Assembly (NCBI RefSeq): GCF_900114095.1
Contig: NZ_FORV01000007.1
Span: 186,001-250,000, forward strand
DNA length: 64,000 nt
DNA from: Sphingomonas sp. NFR04
GTDB taxonomy: Bacteria > Pseudomonadota > Alphaproteobacteria > Sphingomonadales > Sphingomonadaceae
Direction of reading: 5' to 3'
The translations under genes were made by a program, and so were the position numbers. Below the pieces are notes generated by a model. That model saw nothing but the letters and a program-made list of their open reading frames with translations, was not told where the DNA came from and ran no database searches. Positions 9,757 to 17,779 of this stretch are shown one piece after another; position 1 is the first letter of the stretch; each line of letters opens with the position of its first letter.

Positions 9757-10560
9757 GTGACTCCGAATGAGCGTAAGATGCTTGATTGCCTCAAGAAGGG
9801 GCGCGACCATTACGGTGTCGTTGCCGTCAAGGCAGAGTTCGAAGCGGAGGGCACGCGGCCGGACGAGTTCCTCCGACTCCTCGAACTCGCGCAGCGCGCG
9901 GACCTCAAGGTTGCGCTGAAGATCGGTGGTTGCGAAGCGGTTTCCGACCTCCTGTCGACCAAGATCTACGGCATCGACTATGTCATCGCGCCGATGGTCG
10001 AGACGCGCTACGCGCTGTCGAAGTTCATCGATGCGAAGAACAAGACCCATGGCCCGAACGAGGAGCGTACCGAGTTCCTGTTCAACCTGGAAACCCAGAC
10101 CACGCTCGACAATCTCGAAGACATCGTGCCGCTGGCGAAGGGCAATGTCGACGGCATCGTGTTCGGCCGGGTCGACTTCACCCTGTCGCGCGGCATGGCC
10201 CGCACCGCAGTGAACGAGCCGACCATTACCGAGGCCGTGCTGCGCGTCGCCCAGGAATGCGTCAACAACGACCTGGAGCTGGTCGTCGGCGGTTCGGTAT
10301 CGATGGAAGCAATCGACGCGCTGCGCGAGTTCCGCGCGGTGCGCCTCGACCGGTTCGAGACCCGCAAGGTGATCTTCGACGGTGAAGCCGCGACCAGCAA
10401 GTCGCTCGCCGACGGTATCGCCAACGCGGTCGAGTTCGAGCTGCTCTGGCTCAAGAACAAGCGCGACTACTACAGCAAGATCGCCGCGGAAGACGCATCG
10501 CGCATCGAGATGATGGAGCGCCGCATCGCGGTCACCGCAGACACCGCTGCCGCTGCCTGA
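9757..10560 (+). CDS. HpcH/HpaI aldolase / citrate-lyase-beta-like protein
   Basis: 267 residues with the phosphoenolpyruvate/pyruvate-barrel pattern of HpcH/HpaI and CitE-like enzymes: KIGGCEAVSDL, a strand ending IAPMVET (typical metal/substrate loop), FLFNLETQTTLDNLEDI and FGRVDFTLS with the expected acidic residues. These enzymes cleave or form C-C bonds with acetyl-CoA, pyruvate or related donors; the actual substrate is unknown. GTG 9757 is preceded by AAAGGAAA. It stands alone on its strand and ends at a strong terminator shared with the polysaccharide operon, so a link to that operon is possible but unproven. Confidence 0.78.
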   Translation: MTPNERKMLDCLKKGRDHYGVVAVKAEFEAEGTRPDEFLRLLELAQRADLKVALKIGGCEAVSDLLSTKIYGIDYVIAPMVETRYALSKFIDAKNKTHGPNEERTEFLFNLETQTTLDNLEDIVPLAKGNVDGIVFGRVDFTLSRGMARTAVNEPTITEAVLRVAQECVNNDLELVVGGSVSMEAIDALREFRAVRLDRFETRKVIFDGEAATSKSLADGIANAVEFELLWLKNKRDYYSKIAAEDASRIEMMERRIAVTADTAAAA

Positions 10561-10598
10561 TACGGCCCGGCCCGTCGGCGACGGCGGGCAGGACCTGC

Positions 10599-10642
10599 AA
10601 GAAAGGCCGCAACCTCCCGTGCGAGGTTGCGGCCTTTCTTTT
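10599..10642. terminator. Bidirectional intrinsic terminator, perfect 18-bp stem
   Basis: Left arm 10599-10616 and right arm 10623-10640 are exact complements around loop CCGTGC; the outer stem is AAGAAAGG against CCTTTCTT, so a T-rich tail follows on both strands. It lies between the stop of the aldolase-family gene (plus) and the last gene of the polysaccharide operon (minus) and should end both transcripts. Confidence 0.92.
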
Positions 10643-10680
10643 GTCCATAGCAGATAGGCCGCGCTACGGCGCCAACCGCC

Positions 10681-12318
10681 TCAGCGCGGCGCGTCGTGCG
10701 CGCCCCGGAAGTCCACGATCGTCACGATGCGGCCGCCGGTCTCGCCGGGCTGCGGCACGAACCGCGCCACCGTCTTCCCGCGTGCGACATAGTCGCGATA
10801 GGCGGCATATTCCTCGGGGAAGGCGCTGCGTTCGGCCTTGTAACGCTCATATTGGGTGAGGATCGCAAAGTCGGCCCGGCAGGTGTCGCGCTTCGCCGCA
10901 GCCACGGTGCCATAGTCGACATTGGCGCGCGTGCCCCGCGCCTGATCGATCGAGCCATAGCCGATCTTGCCGTGCAGCTTGGCCGCCGCATCCACGCAGC
11001 CGGCCTCGGCCATCGGGAACAGGAAGTGCCAGGGTTGCGGCAGCAGGTCGAAGGCGAAGTGCTCGACCAGCACGCTGCTGCCGGGCGGGATGTGCGCGAT
11101 CGCCCAGGCCGAGGCACGCTGCCGCGTATCGTGCATCCGCTCGCGCGCCTGTGCCAGCGACGTCGTCGCCAGCGGCACGGCGACCGCGGCGGCCGCGAGC
11201 ACGCCCGCGGCGATCCGCCAGCGTGCGCCGACCGGGGCGACGACGCGGCACAGCCCCAGGGCGACCAGGATCGCGCAGATCGGCAGGATCGGCATCGCCC
11301 AGCGCTCCCACACCATGGTCTGGGTGCAAAGCAGGACGAAGAAGCTGGCGAGCAGCGGCAGCAGCAGCGCCGCCATCCGCGGCCTGCGCCCGGCAACCGC
11401 GATGCCGGGCGCCAGCAGCAGCAACCCCGCGATGCTCAACCCGGTCGAGAGCGGGCCCGTGAGATACCAGCGGGCATTGAACCAGAGCGACCCGCCGGTC
11501 GATCCCAGGTGCCGCGCCTGGCTCTCGCCGGTCAGGTTGCGCACCACCGTCGCATGGTCGAGCACGAGATAGGGCGAGAGCAGCGCGCAGAAGAGCAGCG
11601 CGGCCAGCCCCGTGGCGATCGTCCGCGCCAGCGCCGCCCGCAGGGAAATCGCCCCCGTGTGTCGATACAGCCAGATACCGCCCGCGACCGGCAGAAAGCT
11701 GAGCGCGAACGGCCATTTGGTGGTGATCGCGCAGCCGAGCCAGAACGCCGCCAGCACATGGTCGCGCCACCGCCCGCGCTCGGCGATATTCAACGCCGCC
11801 AGCATCACGAGCAGCATGAAGAAACACGCCATCATGTCCGATCGGATGATCTGCGAATAGGTGATGTGGACCGGGCTGAGCGTCAGCACCGCCGCCGCGA
11901 TCAGGGCAACCTCCGCCCCCGCAAGCCGCCGGGCAAGGCGATAGGTCAGCAGGATCGTGCCCAGCGCGAAGGCCGTCATCGCCAGCCTTCCCGGCAGGAT
12001 GATCCAGCTCGGATCGGCATAGACCGCTGTCCCGAACGCGTCGAGCGAGGCAAAGCGGCCGCAGAGCCAGCCGCCGAGGCCCACCAGCACGTTGACCACG
12101 GCGAGCACATACATCGTCGTCGTGGCAGGATGGCCGAACCACCCGGGATTGAGCGTGTGCCCGCGCAGCATGCGGATCGCGCCGAGCTCGAACATCAGTT
12201 CGTCGGGATCGTTGAGCGCCGGCAGGCCGAACCCGATCGAGGGCAAGCGCAGCCAGAGCGCGACGACCACCAGGATCGCCAGCACCCAGCTCGGCTTCCA
12301 CCGCAGGGCTTCGCTCAC
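10681..12318 (-). CDS. Polytopic glycosyltransferase, GT39/ArnT-like
   Basis: 545 residues with about ten to twelve hydrophobic segments and a periplasmic C-terminal domain. The first external loop carries LNDPDELMFELGA, the acidic pair used by GT39/GT83 (PMT/ArnT-type) enzymes that take a sugar from a polyprenyl-phosphate donor. It is the last gene of the leftward operon and starts inside the stop of the beta-helix gene (ATGA overlap). With the GtrB/GtrA-like pair upstream it probably decorates a periplasmic glycan; the specific sugar is not deducible. Confidence 0.75.
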   Translation of the reverse strand: MSEALRWKPSWVLAILVVVALWLRLPSIGFGLPALNDPDELMFELGAIRMLRGHTLNPGWFGHPATTTMYVLAVVNVLVGLGGWLCGRFASLDAFGTAVYADPSWIILPGRLAMTAFALGTILLTYRLARRLAGAEVALIAAAVLTLSPVHITYSQIIRSDMMACFFMLLVMLAALNIAERGRWRDHVLAAFWLGCAITTKWPFALSFLPVAGGIWLYRHTGAISLRAALARTIATGLAALLFCALLSPYLVLDHATVVRNLTGESQARHLGSTGGSLWFNARWYLTGPLSTGLSIAGLLLLAPGIAVAGRRPRMAALLLPLLASFFVLLCTQTMVWERWAMPILPICAILVALGLCRVVAPVGARWRIAAGVLAAAAVAVPLATTSLAQARERMHDTRQRASAWAIAHIPPGSSVLVEHFAFDLLPQPWHFLFPMAEAGCVDAAAKLHGKIGYGSIDQARGTRANVDYGTVAAAKRDTCRADFAILTQYERYKAERSAFPEEYAAYRDYVARGKTVARFVPQPGETGGRIVTIVDFRGAHDAPR

Positions 12319-13973
12319 GCGCCTTCGATCACGATGTCGGCGACCCGCGCCTGCGCCGCCGATCGGTTGCCGATCCGGACGCGGCTGTCGGCACCGCCGC
12401 CGAGCGCGGCATCGTCGATGCCGGTAGTGTCGATGCGCAGGCGGCGGCTTTCGCTATCGAGCTGCACCCCGGCCGAATATGCGGCGGTTTCGCAGCCCAG
12501 CAGCAGCGCCACCGACCCGCGGCTGCACTGGCGCAGCGATGCCGCCGGACCGCGCATGTCGCGCGACGCACCGACCCAGGCCTGTACCGCGAAGCCGCGG
12601 CAGCGATCGAGCTGGAGGGGCGCGACATGCTCCAGGATCTTCAGCCCGTTCACCTGCACGCCGGCGCTGTCGCGGGCGAGAAGGCCCACCGCGCCGCCGC
12701 CGGCACGGCTGTTGGTTCCGCCCACCATCTGCCCGCCCTGGATGCTGATCGCCCCCCGCTGCGCGACGCACTGGATCGCCGCCTTGGCGGAAGGCGCCGC
12801 CGCGATATAGGGATCGGTGATGTCGATCAGCGCCTGCGGGCTGGTATCGCGAATGTCGATGCCGACAGCGCCGCACTGGTCGAGCACCGGCATGTGCAGG
12901 TGCAGATTGACATGGCCATCGCGCGCGCGCCCGCCGATCTCCGCGGTCTTGCCGTCGACGCGAATGCCCGTTGCGGGGCCCGCCGTCTCGAAGTTGGTGA
13001 TGAAGCTGTCGGCGAACGCGCCTTCGAGAAGGAGGCCGACATTGTCGCCCAGTGCCGGATCGCCGCCGATCGTGGCATTGCAGTCGGTGAGGAACAGCGA
13101 GGCGTTGCCGCCGGCCAGCCCGATCGCCTGTGTGCCGTCGAGGAAGAAGCCGCGCCACGGCGCCCCGCGCTGCGTGCCCGGAATGGCGCGGAACGCGACG
13201 CAGTTGATCATTTGCGACCGCACCAGCCCGCGCGCGACGAAGCCGATGCCGTGTTCGGCGGCGCTGATCTCCTCGAAGCGGGCGAACAGCAGGAATTCGG
13301 CGCGCAGGCCCGCGGGCGCGCGCGCAGGGTCGCCGCCCACCGGCGCCGCGCGGCACAGGGCGATGCCCGTCACCACGATGTTCTGCGGATAGTCGTTGAC
13401 CGAGCGCGGGCGCTTGGCGGGCCCCACGCGCAGCACGTCGGCGGTACCGTTGGTCACCACCAGCCGCGTGCCGGCGCCTGCTGCGGTGCCGCGAAAGCCC
13501 GCCCCGACGACGCGGACGAACGGACGCTCGATCACCCAGGTGTCGGACAGGAAATAGTCGGCGGGCAGGAGGTGCAGCACCGGGTGCGCCGCGAGGCATG
13601 CAGTCAGCGCAGGCAGGCTGTCGACCCCGCCATTGCCGGGCGCCGCGCCCCACCATTCGGGATGCGCGTGCGGCGTCCGGCCCTGGTTGAGGTCGACGCG
13701 CCCTGCCCCGGTGAACACCCGCGCGACCGGCGCCGCGAATTCACCCAGCACCCGCAGCGTCGCACCGGCGGCGATGTCGAGCACCGCGCCAGGCTGCAGC
13801 TGGAGGTCGCCCTCGATCGTCTGGTCGGCGGCGATGCGGTGGATCCCGGCGGGCAGGATTCGCGGCGGCGGGGTGTTCTCCGCCGGTGCGGGTGCGGCCC
13901 GCGCCTCGACCAGGCCGCCCAGCAGCATCGCCGAGGCCGGCAAGATCGCGCGACGCGAGAAGGTGGCGGTCAT
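12315..13973 (-). CDS. Exported right-handed beta-helix protein
   Basis: 552 residues. The N-terminus SRRAILPASAMLLGG resembles a Tat signal ending near ARAAPA. The rest is rich in short strand-turn repeats (for example GIALCRAAPVG, ITDPYIAA, ISIQGGQMVGG) as in pectate-lyase-like parallel beta-helices, with PEWWGA early in the mature protein, a motif common in phage-tailspike-like and polysaccharide-binding helices. No catalytic site is obvious. Its place between two membrane glycosyltransferases, with 4-base overlaps on both sides, suggests modification, trimming or anchoring of the exported polysaccharide. Confidence 0.65.
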   Translation of the reverse strand: MTATFSRRAILPASAMLLGGLVEARAAPAPAENTPPPRILPAGIHRIAADQTIEGDLQLQPGAVLDIAAGATLRVLGEFAAPVARVFTGAGRVDLNQGRTPHAHPEWWGAAPGNGGVDSLPALTACLAAHPVLHLLPADYFLSDTWVIERPFVRVVGAGFRGTAAGAGTRLVVTNGTADVLRVGPAKRPRSVNDYPQNIVVTGIALCRAAPVGGDPARAPAGLRAEFLLFARFEEISAAEHGIGFVARGLVRSQMINCVAFRAIPGTQRGAPWRGFFLDGTQAIGLAGGNASLFLTDCNATIGGDPALGDNVGLLLEGAFADSFITNFETAGPATGIRVDGKTAEIGGRARDGHVNLHLHMPVLDQCGAVGIDIRDTSPQALIDITDPYIAAAPSAKAAIQCVAQRGAISIQGGQMVGGTNSRAGGGAVGLLARDSAGVQVNGLKILEHVAPLQLDRCRGFAVQAWVGASRDMRGPAASLRQCSRGSVALLLGCETAAYSAGVQLDSESRRLRIDTTGIDDAALGGGADSRVRIGNRSAAQARVADIVIEGA

Positions 13974-15355
13974 GGCTGCGCGCCGGCCTCGGCGACGGGC
14001 GGCCGGGGCCGCGCGACACCCGGGAGCAGCGGATAGTCACGCCGATAGCGCCACCGGCGGCTCCAGCCCTGGTGCCGGATGTCGCGCCACACCGCGGCGA
14101 TCGTGGCGGCAGACATGCTGACCCCGACGAGGATCAGCAGCCCCGGGCGCAGGAACATTCCGAGCGCGACGCCGAGATGCACTTCCACCTGCGCGCCACC
14201 GGCGAGATAACTGATCCGCTGCAGCGGCGGGATATAGCCGACAATGATGTCGCTCGGCAGCGCGAGGATGTAGCAGAGGATGATCGCGATCGGCCGGGCG
14301 ATGCCGCGCCACGACTCCATGAACACGAACATCAGCACCAGCGCTTCGGTATAGCCGCCGGCCTCCGAGCTGATCAGGGCGAGGCAAACGCCGAAAAAGG
14401 CGACCCGGTGCGGCGGCACCGCTTCGGGACGGAGCCAGGTCGCCACCGCCGCCAGCACGATCGATAGCTGGCCCAGCCGGGTTACGGTGGGCAGGAACAC
14501 CAGACCGAAATCGGCAACCCGCGATCCAACGATGGTACTGACCGGGAAACTGGTGCCCTGCAGCATCGAGATGAGCGGCTGGTAGGTTACCGAATACCAG
14601 ACGTCGAGCACCTGTGCCGCGATGAAGCCGGTCGAGTAGGTGAAGATGTTGTCGAACAGCTCGATCGGGGTACCGACCCCGAGAATGCCGTAGGTGATCG
14701 CGTAGATCAGCACGGTGGCGATCAGCGCCCCTTCCGCCCACAGCCATTTGCGCCGAAGGAGCTGGGCGAAAATGGTGGCGATCAGGTAGATCTTGAAGTT
14801 CACCGCGATGCCGGCGAAGAACCAGCGGGCGCGCGCCGATTTGATGATCGGCCCGAACGCCAACAACATCGCGGTGAAGCACAGCAGGATGATGTTGCCG
14901 CGCTCCAGCGCGAACATCATCGGCATGCCCGTGGACACGGCGATGGCGCGCGGAATCGCGGTGCGGCGGTCGATCTTGCTGAACGCGATCGCAGTAAGGA
15001 TGATGTTCATCACGAAGATCGCGTGGATGGCGACCAGGCCTACCCAGTCGCAGTCCCGGACCTCCTGCCCTTCCGCACCGAGATAGCAGCTGCCCTTGCC
15101 CAGCAGCCGCATCACGACGAACGACAGCGGCGGGTAGATCGTCCCCCATTTGTCGTAGGTGCCGCGGTCGTGCGCCCAATAGGCGGTATTGAACCAGTCC
15201 ATGAAGGTGTCGGACGGTTCGTAGAAGAAGGGCTGCTGCAGATAGCCCTCGAAATACAGCACCCACATCACCCGGCCGATCAGGGCCAGGACGAAGAAGC
15301 CCATCGCATATTCGAACCACAGCCAGAACCGGCCGCCGTCGCGTGCCCGGATCAT
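13970..15355 (-). CDS. Polytopic membrane protein, GT87/DUF2029-like glycosyltransferase
   Basis: 461 residues with roughly ten to eleven membrane segments. The first periplasmic loop has YEPSDTFMDWFNTAYWA and GTIYPPLSF, a layout seen in GT-C fold mannosyl/arabinosyl-transferases of the GT87 group, where an early Asp is catalytic. FALERGNIILL and NFKIYLIATI are typical conserved helices. ATGA overlaps couple it to the GtrA-like gene upstream and the beta-helix gene downstream. Function as a polyprenyl-phosphate-sugar-dependent transferase is inference. Confidence 0.65.
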   Translation of the reverse strand: MIRARDGGRFWLWFEYAMGFFVLALIGRVMWVLYFEGYLQQPFFYEPSDTFMDWFNTAYWAHDRGTYDKWGTIYPPLSFVVMRLLGKGSCYLGAEGQEVRDCDWVGLVAIHAIFVMNIILTAIAFSKIDRRTAIPRAIAVSTGMPMMFALERGNIILLCFTAMLLAFGPIIKSARARWFFAGIAVNFKIYLIATIFAQLLRRKWLWAEGALIATVLIYAITYGILGVGTPIELFDNIFTYSTGFIAAQVLDVWYSVTYQPLISMLQGTSFPVSTIVGSRVADFGLVFLPTVTRLGQLSIVLAAVATWLRPEAVPPHRVAFFGVCLALISSEAGGYTEALVLMFVFMESWRGIARPIAIILCYILALPSDIIVGYIPPLQRISYLAGGAQVEVHLGVALGMFLRPGLLILVGVSMSAATIAAVWRDIRHQGWSRRWRYRRDYPLLPGVARPRPPVAEAGAQP

Positions 15356-15735
15356 GCCGCGCGCCTGCGGAACACAAGGCTTTTCAGCGCGAAGTAGTTG
15401 ACGACCGACACGATCACCGCGGACATCAGCCCGGCGATATAGGGCGACGCGACGAAGCGCGAGATCAGCGCCAGCGTCGCCAGCCCCAGCAGGTAATTGA
15501 CGCCGTAGGACAGCGCGAACCGCAGCTTTGCCGGCCCCGCGTCACGGAACACGTGGCGGCTATAGGTCAGGTAGTTGAACGCCATGCCGAGCAGGTGCGC
15601 GGTCAGCTGCGCAACGAACATGTTCATGCCCAGCCACACCAGCGCCGCATACATGCCAAGCCCGAAGGCGGTGTTGAGCACCCCCATCTGGTAGTAGCGC
15701 CACAGCTCCTGCAGGCGTGCGCGGGTCATTACCAT
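15352..15735 (-). CDS. GtrA-like membrane protein
   Basis: 127 residues, four transmembrane helices, the GtrA fold (GVLNTAFGLGMYAALV, then FNYLTYSRHVF, where NY..R.VF is diagnostic, and VNYFALKSLVFRR at the end). GtrA proteins are thought to flip polyprenyl-phosphate-linked sugars across the inner membrane. ATG 15735 starts two bases after the GtrB-like gene's stop; a TTG at 15741 would overlap that stop instead. Confidence 0.82.
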   Translation of the reverse strand: MVMTRARLQELWRYYQMGVLNTAFGLGMYAALVWLGMNMFVAQLTAHLLGMAFNYLTYSRHVFRDAGPAKLRFALSYGVNYLLGLATLALISRFVASPYIAGLMSAVIVSVVNYFALKSLVFRRRAA

Positions 15736-15737
15736 GA

Positions 15738-16688
15738 TCAATAATCCGGCGGGAAGTTCACGCGCTCACGCTCGAGAACCAGGGGGGTACGCCGGGTACG
15801 CTCGGAGATGATCCGGACATTGTCGCCGAGAAGGCCGATGAAACCGAACAGCGCGGCGAATTCGGCTTGGACGACCGAGGCGATGAACCAGCCCGCGATC
15901 GGCTTGCCGAGGACGAACGCCACCATGCCGCCGATCAGCATGACCAGGGTGAGCAGCGCGCCGAGCGCGCCGATATAAAGCGGCATGCGCAGCAGCTTCT
16001 TCGACGATCCCGCCAGTGCCGACATCGCGAAATCGAACAGCGCGAAGAAATTGTTCTTCGACTTGCCGGCCGCACGCGGCGCGCGGGGATAGCTGATCGT
16101 CTCGAGGCGATAGCCGGTCTCGACCAGCATCGCCCGGAAAAAGGGTTCGGGCTCGGCAAGCCGACGCGTCGCCTCGACGACGCGCGCGGTGTACAGGCCG
16201 AAGCCGGTGGCGTTCGGCACCACCGGATAATCGCCGAAGTTGCGCGCCAGCCAATAGGACAGGCGCCGCATCACCGTGAGGACCGGCCCCGTCTTCTCCG
16301 TCTCGCGCACGCCCAGCACGATATCCACCCCGGCGCGCCAGCGCTGGACGAAATGCGGGATCAGCGTCGGCGGATCCTGGAAATCGGCGCACATGCCGAT
16401 CACCGCCCGGCCGCGCGCCTGGTAGATGCCGTAGGTCGGCGAGCGCATCTGGCCATAGTTGCGGCTGTTGACGATCAGCCGCACCCGCGGATCCTGCGCG
16501 CAGATCGCGCGCAGGATGTCGACGGTGCGATCCGTCGAGTCATTGTCGATGAAGATGATCTCGAAGCTTATCGCCAGCGGCTCCAGCTCCGCGATCGTCG
16601 CCGCACAGATGGCGGCGGCATTCTCTTCCTCGTTGTAGCACGGGATGACGACCGAAATGTCGGGGTGCGTATCGGCCCGGGTCGACAT
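15738..16688 (-). CDS. GtrB/DPM1-like glycosyltransferase family 2 protein
   Basis: 316 residues. The GT2 domain begins ISVVIPCYNEEENA, has IIFIDNDSTDRT and the ADFQDPP acidic motif at the active site, and ends with two C-terminal membrane helices (LGALLTLVMLIGGMVAFVL and SVVQAEFAALFGFIGLLG). This is the architecture of GtrB and related enzymes that move a sugar from a nucleotide to undecaprenyl phosphate on the cytoplasmic face. It lies two bases after the PCP gene and directly before the GtrA-like flippase. Confidence 0.85.
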   Translation of the reverse strand: MSTRADTHPDISVVIPCYNEEENAAAICAATIAELEPLAISFEIIFIDNDSTDRTVDILRAICAQDPRVRLIVNSRNYGQMRSPTYGIYQARGRAVIGMCADFQDPPTLIPHFVQRWRAGVDIVLGVRETEKTGPVLTVMRRLSYWLARNFGDYPVVPNATGFGLYTARVVEATRRLAEPEPFFRAMLVETGYRLETISYPRAPRAAGKSKNNFFALFDFAMSALAGSSKKLLRMPLYIGALGALLTLVMLIGGMVAFVLGKPIAGWFIASVVQAEFAALFGFIGLLGDNVRIISERTRRTPLVLERERVNFPPDY

Positions 16689-16690
16689 GG

Positions 16691-17779
16691 TCAGGCCAGG
16701 CCCTTTTCGAGCAGCGGCGGCCGCGCCGAATAGAATTCGATCGCCACGCCGATCACGACCAGGCAGATCAGGATTGCCAGCGGGAAGATGTTGAGCTGCC
16801 GCGTCGTATCGATATAGGCCGGCTCCAGCACGCGGACGTTGGCGCTGGACGTCAGGTCTTCGACCGAGGTACCCTGCAGGAACTTCTTGTAGTTGTCGTA
16901 CAGGCTCTGCGCGAAGGTCAGTTCACGGCGCAGGCGGTCGACCTCGGTCGACTGCTGCACGACCTGCCCGACCGAGCTCTGGTCACCCGGCTTGAGCGAC
17001 TTCGCGGAGGCAAGCTGCGTCTGCAGCGCCTCGACTTCGGCGATCACCTGGCGGATGCGCATGTTGTCGTCGGTCGCGAACTGGCGCATCTGCGCGAGCT
17101 GCACCTGCTTCGAGCGGATCATCGCTTCCATTTCCGGGATGCGATCGCCGGCAGCATAGATCGCCGCCTGCGGGCTCGAATAGCGCGTCTTCAGTCGGAA
17201 GGTGTCATAGGCGCTCTGCGCCTTCGCCAGACGGTCGCTCGCATTTTCGACCAGCTCGAACAGGATCCTGCGCTTATAGGCGGTCTGATCGAGCGCGATC
17301 GACGCCAGCTGGGTACGTACCGCGTCCGTGTAGGCGGAGATGATGTTGCGGGCCAGATCGGGATCGCGGTTCTGGATCGAGAACTGGATGATCCCGCCCT
17401 TGAGCGAGCGGATGTCCATGTGCCGGTCGAGCCAGCGATGCGTGGCAACCTCGTCGCGGCCCAGCACCTGCTGGAGCTTGAGCTGCTTGGACACCTTGCT
17501 GCGGACATAGTCGCTGCGCGCGATCTTCAGCGCGACTTCGATCGCCGCCTGGTTGCCGAAGACGCTGTTCATCGCACCCAGCTGGCCCAGCGCCCCGCTG
17601 AGGCCGAGGCTGCTGGGCTCGCTGGTGGTCAGGCTGGTCGCCGCGCGATATTTCTGCGGGAACAGCGTGAGCAGCGCGAAGATGATGATCAGCACCAGCA
17701 GCGCTACGCGCCGCCAGAGCGGGTTCCGCACGACGGGCGCGTTGGCGATGGTGCCGGTGATGGTGCGAGGGGGGGTCAA
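16691..17779 (-). CDS. Polysaccharide co-polymerase / capsule export inner-membrane protein (KpsE/Wzz type)
   Basis: 362 residues with one membrane helix near the N-terminus (LLVLIIIFALLTLF), a long periplasmic coiled-coil region (about 150-300) and a second helix near the C-terminus (FPLAILICLVVIGVAIEF). The conserved helix-flanking proline pattern PAYIDTTRQLNIFPLAI fits Wzz/KpsE proteins. It lacks the cytoplasmic tyrosine-kinase domain of Wzc. The start is a TTG that overlaps the OPX stop (TTGA). It should partner the OPX protein in moving polysaccharide across the envelope. Confidence 0.85.
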   Translation of the reverse strand: MTPPRTITGTIANAPVVRNPLWRRVALLVLIIIFALLTLFPQKYRAATSLTTSEPSSLGLSGALGQLGAMNSVFGNQAAIEVALKIARSDYVRSKVSKQLKLQQVLGRDEVATHRWLDRHMDIRSLKGGIIQFSIQNRDPDLARNIISAYTDAVRTQLASIALDQTAYKRRILFELVENASDRLAKAQSAYDTFRLKTRYSSPQAAIYAAGDRIPEMEAMIRSKQVQLAQMRQFATDDNMRIRQVIAEVEALQTQLASAKSLKPGDQSSVGQVVQQSTEVDRLRRELTFAQSLYDNYKKFLQGTSVEDLTSSANVRVLEPAYIDTTRQLNIFPLAILICLVVIGVAIEFYSARPPLLEKGLA

